From an uncultured Clostridia bacterium (GTDB lineage Bacteria; Bacillota_A; Clostridia; Christensenellales; Aristaeellaceae), in contig CAMVDI010000057.1 of NCBI GenBank assembly GCA_947166205.1, positions 1-10,037 of the forward strand: DNA of 10,037 bases, read 5' to 3'. Below are positions 6,320 through 10,037 of this stretch, piece by piece (the first letter of the stretch is position 1; each line of letters begins with the position of its first letter). Made by a program: the position numbers and the translations under genes. The notes under the pieces are model-generated. The model saw only the letters and a list, made by a program, of their open reading frames with translations, searched no databases and was not told where the DNA came from.

Positions 6320-7561
6320 ATGCATATCAATGAACAGCAGCTTGAAATGACCAACCGGCAGATTCAGCGGATTCTCGCCAGCGGAAACTATTACAGCGAG
6401 GTGTACCGCAGGGCGGGAATCACGGAGATCCGCACCGAGGCGGATTTCCTGAAAATCCCCTTCACCGACAAGGCGGACCTGCGGAACGCCTATCCCCTGG
6501 GCATCCAGGCCGTTCCGGATGAGCAGGTGGTCCGGATTCACTCCTCTTCGGGCACGACGGGCAAGCCCGTCATCATCCCCTATACGGCCCGGGACGTGGA
6601 GGACTGGGCGACCATGTTCGCCAGGTGCTATGAAATCGCCGGGGTCACGAACCGGGACCGCATCCAGATTACCCCCGGATACGGGCTGTGGACGGCCGGA
6701 ATCGGCTTCCAGGCGGGATGCGAGAAGATCGGCGCCATGGCCATTCCCATGGGGCCCGGGAATACGGAAAAGCAGCTGCAGATGATGATCGATCTGGAGT
6801 CCACCGTGCTGTGCGCTACCTCCTCCTACGCGCTGCTGCTGGCGGAGGAGATCAACAAGCGGGGCCTCAGGGATAAGATCAAGCTGAAAAAGGGCATCAT
6901 CGGATCCGAGCGCTGGAGCGACGCGAAACGGGCGTATATCGCCCGGGAGCTGGGCATCGAGCTGTACGATATCTACGGCCTGACCGAGATCTACGGGCCG
7001 GGCATCGGCATCAACTGCCTCGGGCAAACCGGCATGCACATCTTTGACGACTATCTCTATACCGAGATCATCGACCCCGTCACCGGGGAGCCGCTGCCGG
7101 ACGGGGAGGAGGGCGAAATCGTCATCACGACGCTCCGCAAGGAGGGCGCGCCGCTGATCCGCTTCCGCACCCATGACCTGAGCAAGCTCCTGCCCGGGGA
7201 GTGCGGGTGCGGCCGGTCCTGGCCGCGGCTGGCGACGATCCGGGGCCGCAGCGACGACATGTTCAAGGTCCACGGCGTCAACATGTTCCCCAGCCAGGTC
7301 GAGGAAATCCTGGGCATGGTCGACGGCGTCAGCAGCGAATACAAGATCGATATCGCCCATGATGACCTGAAGAACCGGGATATCATGATGATCACCGCCG
7401 AGGCGGAGGGCCGGGTGGACTTCCTGAAAACCGCGGACACCCTGCGCCAGCTGTGCAAATCCCGGCTGAACGTGACGCCCAATGTGGCCATCGTTTCGCT
7501 GAACACGCTGCCGCGCAGCGAGAAAAAAACCCGGCGGGTCTTTGACCACCGGGAGGAATAA
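6320..7561 (+). CDS. paaK: Phenylacetate-CoA ligase (aryl-acetate-CoA ligase)
   Basis: This 413-residue cytosolic adenylate-forming enzyme makes phenylacetyl-CoA (or a related aryl-acetyl-CoA) from the acid, ATP and CoA. Family motifs are all visible: the ATP loop SSSGTTGKP (75-83), the ITPGYGLWTAGIGFQAG segment (117-133), YDIYGLTEIYGPG (216-228), the RTHDL aspartate motif (283-287), GRSDDMFKVHGVNMFPSQVE (309-328) leading into the small C-terminal domain, and LPRSEKKTRRV (397-407) with the catalytic lysine region. GECGCGRSWPRL (293-304) keeps the two cysteines seen in many PaaK proteins. The N-terminus is a little shorter than the usual 430-aa enzyme. AGGAGG at 6306-6311 sets the start, with 8 bases to the ATG. 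Placement behind iorA-iorB suggests the two enzymes share an aryl-acetyl-CoA intermediate; the preferred substrate cannot be read from sequence. Confidence 0.93.
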   Translation: MHINEQQLEMTNRQIQRILASGNYYSEVYRRAGITEIRTEADFLKIPFTDKADLRNAYPLGIQAVPDEQVVRIHSSSGTTGKPVIIPYTARDVEDWATMFARCYEIAGVTNRDRIQITPGYGLWTAGIGFQAGCEKIGAMAIPMGPGNTEKQLQMMIDLESTVLCATSSYALLLAEEINKRGLRDKIKLKKGIIGSERWSDAKRAYIARELGIELYDIYGLTEIYGPGIGINCLGQTGMHIFDDYLYTEIIDPVTGEPLPDGEEGEIVITTLRKEGAPLIRFRTHDLSKLLPGECGCGRSWPRLATIRGRSDDMFKVHGVNMFPSQVEEILGMVDGVSSEYKIDIAHDDLKNRDIMMITAEAEGRVDFLKTADTLRQLCKSRLNVTPNVAIVSLNTLPRSEKKTRRVFDHREE

Positions 7562-7570
7562 TCAGGGGAC

Positions 7571-7593
7571 GGAAGGCGCGGGCCGCGCCTTCC
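7571..7593. terminator. Hairpin between convergent paaK and the AraC-type gene
   Basis: GGAAGGCGCG (7571-7580), loop GGC, and CGCGCCTTCC (7584-7593) form a perfect 10-bp stem. It lies 9 bases after the paaK stop. On the other strand it lies 2 bases after a TGA at 7596-7598 that ends the coding-like tail of the AraC-type gene. Its position suits a bidirectional terminator, but neither side has a T-run, so the call is tentative. Confidence 0.5.
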
Positions 7594-7595
7594 GG

Positions 7596-7703
7596 TCAGT
7601 CGTAGGTAAAGAAGGTGACATGCAGCGCCCCGGGATGATCCAGGCGCAGCTGGGAGGTTTCATCCACGTTCAGGCGGCGTCCGGATCCGGGATACGCCCG
7701 GGG
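7596..7703 (-). other. Coding-like 35-codon in-frame tail after the AraC-type gene's stop
   Basis: Directly after the regulator's TGA (7704-7706) the same frame stays open for 35 codons to a second TGA (7596-7598). It reads PRAYPGSGRR, then LNVDETSQLRLDHPGALHV, then TFFTYD. Codon choice is C/G-ended like the neighbouring genes, and the composition looks like real protein. There is no start codon with a ribosome binding site of its own. It may be the remnant of a lost downstream gene, an ancestral C-terminal extension cut off by a stop mutation, or chance. I do not recognise the family. Confidence 0.4.
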
Positions 7704-8555
7704 TCAGGGGCCTTCCGCGAGATGCGCTTTCCGGTAGGCGTTGGGCGGCATGCCGACTTCCCTGGAAAACACAGCGATGAAATAGTTGTAGTCGTGAAAG
7801 CCGCACTGCCACGCGATTTCGGAAAGCGGGATGCCGGGCTGAACCCGCAGGAGGGATCTGGCCTTTTCCATCCGCAGCGCCCGGACCCGGGCCGCCAGCC
7901 CCTGCCCGTACAGCTTTCTGGTCAGTTCGTAGAGCTGGGTCCTGCCGATCCCCAGCCTTTCGGCCAGCTCCGCGGCGCTCAGCGGTTCGGTATAGTGCGC
8001 GGAGATATAGGCGTCCAGCCGCACCTCCAGGATATCCTCCTTCAGGGTGGCCATATGCTCCAGAATCAGGTAGGACGCCACCGCGTGCAGGATATGCGCC
8101 GCGGAGCGGACATATTCCTCGCTCAGGGGCAGGGCCTGGCGGACGGCTTCCCGCAGCCGGTCAGGAGCGATGCCGTATTCCGCGCAGTTCGAGAGAAGGA
8201 CGGCGGCCCCCTCCTCGCGGCTGGGGTAGGGAAACACGTGGCCGAAGAGCAGATATCCGATCAGCACCTCCCCCATGTACAGGGGGGTCACGGCCTCTGT
8301 CAGCCCGGCGTGGCATCGGTAGATCTGGGTCTTTTTCTCCCGCCGGGCCGCCTCGCAGCCGTTCCGGTCACAGGCCTGACAGGCCTTCAGGCCAGGGCCG
8401 CTCTCCCGGATGACCGCGCAGTAGGGCGCCACCTGACGGGGCCAGGCCACCAGCTCGTTCATGTTCTCATCGAAAACAGTGATCCGGATCCGGCTTACCT
8501 GATAGAAATCCTTCAGCAGGTTCCGAAGCTTTTCAAGGTCAAATGCGGAAATCAC
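7704..8555 (-). CDS. AraC-family regulator with PocR-type sensory domain
   Basis: This is a 283-residue transcription factor. Residues 5-165 match the PocR-type ligand-binding domain: YCAVIRESGPGLKACQACDRN (45-65), IYRCHAGLTEAVTPLYMGE (78-96), LIGYLLFGHV (98-107). Cysteines at 46, 59, 62, 67 and 81 lie in the part of the fold where PocR-like domains are Cys-rich. Residues 178-276 are the AraC DNA-binding unit with two helix-turn-helices (LSAAELAERLGIGRTQLYELTRK; PLSEIAWQCGFHDYNYFIAVFSREVGMPPNAYRK). PocR itself responds to 1,2-propanediol, the end product of fucose and rhamnose fermentation. Divergence from a fucose-isomerase-like operon therefore hints at a sugar- or diol-responsive activator; this is inference. 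The start is GTG 8555 with AAAGGATGA (8565-8573) upstream; an ATG at 8568 is out of frame. Confidence 0.9.
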   Translation of the reverse strand: MISAFDLEKLRNLLKDFYQVSRIRITVFDENMNELVAWPRQVAPYCAVIRESGPGLKACQACDRNGCEAARREKKTQIYRCHAGLTEAVTPLYMGEVLIGYLLFGHVFPYPSREEGAAVLLSNCAEYGIAPDRLREAVRQALPLSEEYVRSAAHILHAVASYLILEHMATLKEDILEVRLDAYISAHYTEPLSAAELAERLGIGRTQLYELTRKLYGQGLAARVRALRMEKARSLLRVQPGIPLSEIAWQCGFHDYNYFIAVFSREVGMPPNAYRKAHLAEGP

Positions 8556-8600
8556 GGCTTTCGCTCATCCTTTCGCCCGGTATGGAAGGGATCATGCAGA

Positions 8601-8628
8601 ATTTTATCACGGGCGCGGACAAAATCAA
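8601..8628 (-). promoter_or_regulatory. Predicted promoter of the AraC-type regulator
   Basis: Read on the minus strand, TTGATT (8623-8628) and TAAAAT (8601-8606) are separated by 16 bp, and TG-A directly precedes the -10, giving an extended -10. Transcription would begin about 40 bases before the GTG start. Confidence 0.6.
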
Positions 8629-8645
8629 AGCAAAACGGACGAATT
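8616..8645. promoter_or_regulatory. Direct repeat in the divergent region, candidate AraC operator
   Basis: CGGACAAAAT (8616-8625) and CGGACGAATT (8636-8645) match at 8 of 10 positions and are spaced exactly 20 bp, about two helical turns. AraC-family proteins commonly bind such same-face direct repeats. The left copy overlaps the regulator's -35 box (autoregulation), and the pair ends about 28 bases before the -10 of the divergent operon (activation). The assignment is inference. Confidence 0.4.
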
Positions 8646-8672
8646 TCCATATATCTTTTTTCAAAATACAGG

Positions 8673-8678
8673 TAAAAT
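8673..8678 (+). promoter_or_regulatory. Candidate -10 box of the DUF4432/isomerase operon
   Basis: TAAAAT lies 38 bases before the operon's first start codon in the most AT-rich part of the region. At 17-bp spacing the -35 position reads TATATC, which is poor, as expected of an activator-dependent promoter. The T-rich tract at 8655-8661 may help melting or bending. Confidence 0.4.
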
Positions 8679-8710
8679 GGAGCCAGAAAAGACAAGGGAG
8701 GCGTTTCACC

Positions 8711-9718
8711 TTGCTGGATCTGCTTCGAAAAGGCTATATCGGAAACCCCGCCCAGCTGTGCACCCTGCGCCGGGTGACGGCGGCGGAAGGGAAGGCGAAG
8801 GGCACAGGGATCATTGAAGTGAAAACCGCCGGCGGGCTGGAGCTGGACATCCTGCCGGACGCGGGCCTGGATATCGGCCCGTGCCGGTTCAGGGGCGTGA
8901 ACATGAGCTGGATGAGCAGGAACGGCAGCGACAGCCCCGCGGTGATCCACCCCTTCGAGACGGATTTTGTGAATACCTTTCCCGGCGGGCTGCTGTACAC
9001 CTGCGGCCTGCGCTCCGCCGGCCCGGCCAACCGGGATCAGGGGGAGTGGCATCCGCTGCACGGGCGGTATCACAGCCTGGCGGCGGAGCAGGTGTGCGCG
9101 GAGGTCCTCGGGGAGGAGATCGTGGTTCGGGGCCTGATCCGGGAAACTGCCCTCTTCGGCCACTGCCTGGAGGTCCGGCGGACGATCACGGTTCCGGTGA
9201 CCGGGGCCTCGGTCACGGTGAAGGACGAGATCACCAACCAGACGCCCCGGGACGAGGAGATCATGCAGATCTACCACTGCAATTTCGGATATCCGCTGCT
9301 GTCGGAGAAGGCCAGGCTGATCCTGCCGGAGGAAAGGGAGACCCTTCCCCGGACGGAGTTCGCGAAGACCGGCCTGGGCCGGGAGTGCGAATTCGATCCC
9401 CCGGTTCCCGGCGAGGAGGAGCGGGTCTTCTTCCAGAAGATGAAGAAGGAATTCCGGGCGCGGCTGGAAAACCCGGACCTGGGCGTGGCCATGACGATGA
9501 CCTGGTCGGGGGATACCCTGCCCATCCTTTCCCAGTGGCGCAGCATGGCGGCAGGAGACTATGTGCTGGGGCTGGAGCCCACCAACTGCTATATCATGGG
9601 CCGCCATGAGGAGCGGGAGAACGGTACGCTGCCTGTGCTGAAGGCCTTTGCCGCGGAAACCCATACCGTAACGATCCGGTTTGAGACGATACAGACTGAA
9701 GGAGGAAAAGAATCATGA
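8711..9718 (+). CDS. DUF4432 family protein (aldose-1-epimerase-like fold)
   Basis: This 335-residue protein matches the DUF4432 pattern: an early GTGIIEVKTAGGLELDILPDAGLDIG region (31-56), FPGGLLYTCGLRSAGPAN (90-107), PLHGRYHSLAAEQV (115-128), VRGLIRETALFGHCLEVRRTITV (139-161), VTVKDEITNQ (168-177) and YHCNFGYPLL (188-197). DUF4432 belongs to the galactose-mutarotase-like superfamily and often sits in sugar-catabolic clusters; its reaction is not firmly established. His118 (LHGR) and His189 (YHCNFG) are the likely active-site histidines by analogy. The start is TTG 8711, chosen because AGGGAGG (8695-8701) is well placed 9 bases upstream; the longer ATG-started frame runs back through the promoter region into the divergent gene. 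Its stop overlaps the next start (ATGA), so it is probably translated with the isomerase-like gene and acts on the same sugar. Confidence 0.85.
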   Translation: MLDLLRKGYIGNPAQLCTLRRVTAAEGKAKGTGIIEVKTAGGLELDILPDAGLDIGPCRFRGVNMSWMSRNGSDSPAVIHPFETDFVNTFPGGLLYTCGLRSAGPANRDQGEWHPLHGRYHSLAAEQVCAEVLGEEIVVRGLIRETALFGHCLEVRRTITVPVTGASVTVKDEITNQTPRDEEIMQIYHCNFGYPLLSEKARLILPEERETLPRTEFAKTGLGRECEFDPPVPGEEERVFFQKMKKEFRARLENPDLGVAMTMTWSGDTLPILSQWRSMAAGDYVLGLEPTNCYIMGRHEERENGTLPVLKAFAAETHTVTIRFETIQTEGGKES

Positions 9719-10037
9719 TGGAGAAGAAAAAAATGACCTTTGCCCTGGCTTTCTGCAACCGGGGCTTCATGCCCGGCGAGCTGATCTACGGCGCCCGGGA
9801 GGACATGATCAGGGCCGTCACCGACGCGGGGTACAACTACATCGCCATGGACCCGGAGCTGACCCGCTACGGCGGCATCGAGACCCGGGACGAGGGCCTG
9901 CTCTACGCGAAGTGGCTGAAATCCCATGAAGGGGAATACGACGGCGTCATCTTCTCCATGCCCATCTTCGCGGACGAGAACGGCGCCATCACCGCCCTGC
10001 AGGACGCGGGCGTGCCCATCCTGATGCAGGCCTATCC
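9715..10037 (+). CDS. Fucose/arabinose isomerase-like protein, N-terminal part (partial)
   Basis: The first 107 residues are visible; the gene continues beyond the window. The segment reads as the first Rossmann-like domain of the L-fucose/L-arabinose isomerase superfamily: TFALAFCNRGFMPGELIYGA, a helix AREDMIRAVTDAGY, then DPELTRYGGIETRDEG, YDGVIFSMPIFADENGAITAL and GVPILMQAYP, a pattern typical of these enzymes. The metal-binding Glu/Asp/His residues lie in later domains and cannot be checked. GGAGG (9701-9705) precedes ATG 9715, which overlaps the DUF4432 stop; a second ATG follows at 9718. Context with an AraC/PocR regulator and DUF4432 suggests uptake and isomerisation of a 6-deoxy or pentose sugar. 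The superfamily call is reasonable; the substrate is open. Confidence 0.7.
   Translation, partial: MMEKKKMTFALAFCNRGFMPGELIYGAREDMIRAVTDAGYNYIAMDPELTRYGGIETRDEGLLYAKWLKSHEGEYDGVIFSMPIFADENGAITALQDAGVPILMQAY

Noticed and set aside
6299..7549. 416-codon antisense open frame opposite paaK
   Set aside because: All PaaK motifs are on the plus strand; the antisense frame has no motif.
7542..8675. 377-codon plus-strand frame opposite the AraC-type regulator
   Set aside because: The minus strand encodes a complete PocR-AraC protein with its own promoter and ribosome binding site; the plus frame is Gly/Pro/Gln-rich noise.
8543..8710. Long N-terminal extension of the DUF4432 protein from ATG 8543
   Set aside because: It would cover the whole divergent promoter region and overlap the regulator's start; family homology begins at about TTG 8711, which has a well-placed AGGGAGG.

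Overview
The window looks like chromosomal DNA from a GC-rich, strictly anaerobic Firmicute of the Clostridia, plausibly a gut or rumen organism. The evidence is: strong AGGAGG-type ribosome binding sites; ATGA start/stop overlaps; a FakA/YloV-like gene end; an oxygen-sensitive ferredoxin-linked 2-oxoacid oxidoreductase (IorAB); a GH5 endoglucanase; and a sugar-isomerase operon. A Christensenellales/Aristaeellaceae-like rumen lineage would fit, but that is a guess from gene content. No RNA genes, transposases, prophage structural genes or CRISPR arrays are visible.

Left part (1-3500, + strand): the 3' end of a DAK2/FakA-like gene; a 243-aa XRE-HTH regulator with an S24/LexA-like C-terminal domain; a DUF1015 protein; and a secreted GH5 (subfamily-4-like) beta-glucanase whose start codon overlaps the DUF1015 stop (ATGA). 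The run closes with a clear rho-independent terminator at 3471-3500.

Middle part (3501-7561, + strand): a short intergenic region made of duplicated modules (T-rich boxes and a GC hairpin) leads to an extended -10 promoter for iorA, iorB and paaK. iorA and paaK are intact. iorB carries a +1 frameshift near 5873-5885 and is either a sequencing error or a real lesion. IorAB links arylpyruvates with aryl-acetyl-CoA plus CO2 and reduced ferredoxin, and PaaK activates phenylacetate with ATP and CoA. Together they suit salvage of phenylacetate or indoleacetate into aromatic amino acids by reductive carboxylation, or the reverse oxidative direction.

Right part (7562-10037): an AraC-type regulator with an N-terminal PocR-type sensory domain (- strand) is convergent with paaK and divergent from an operon of a DUF4432 (mutarotase-fold) protein and a fucose-isomerase-like protein that runs off the window. 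The 155-bp divergent region holds a good promoter for the regulator, a -10-only promoter for the operon and a 20-bp-spaced direct repeat that could be the AraC operator. Behind the regulator's TGA lies a 35-codon, coding-like in-frame tail that ends right at a strong hairpin; I could not identify it.
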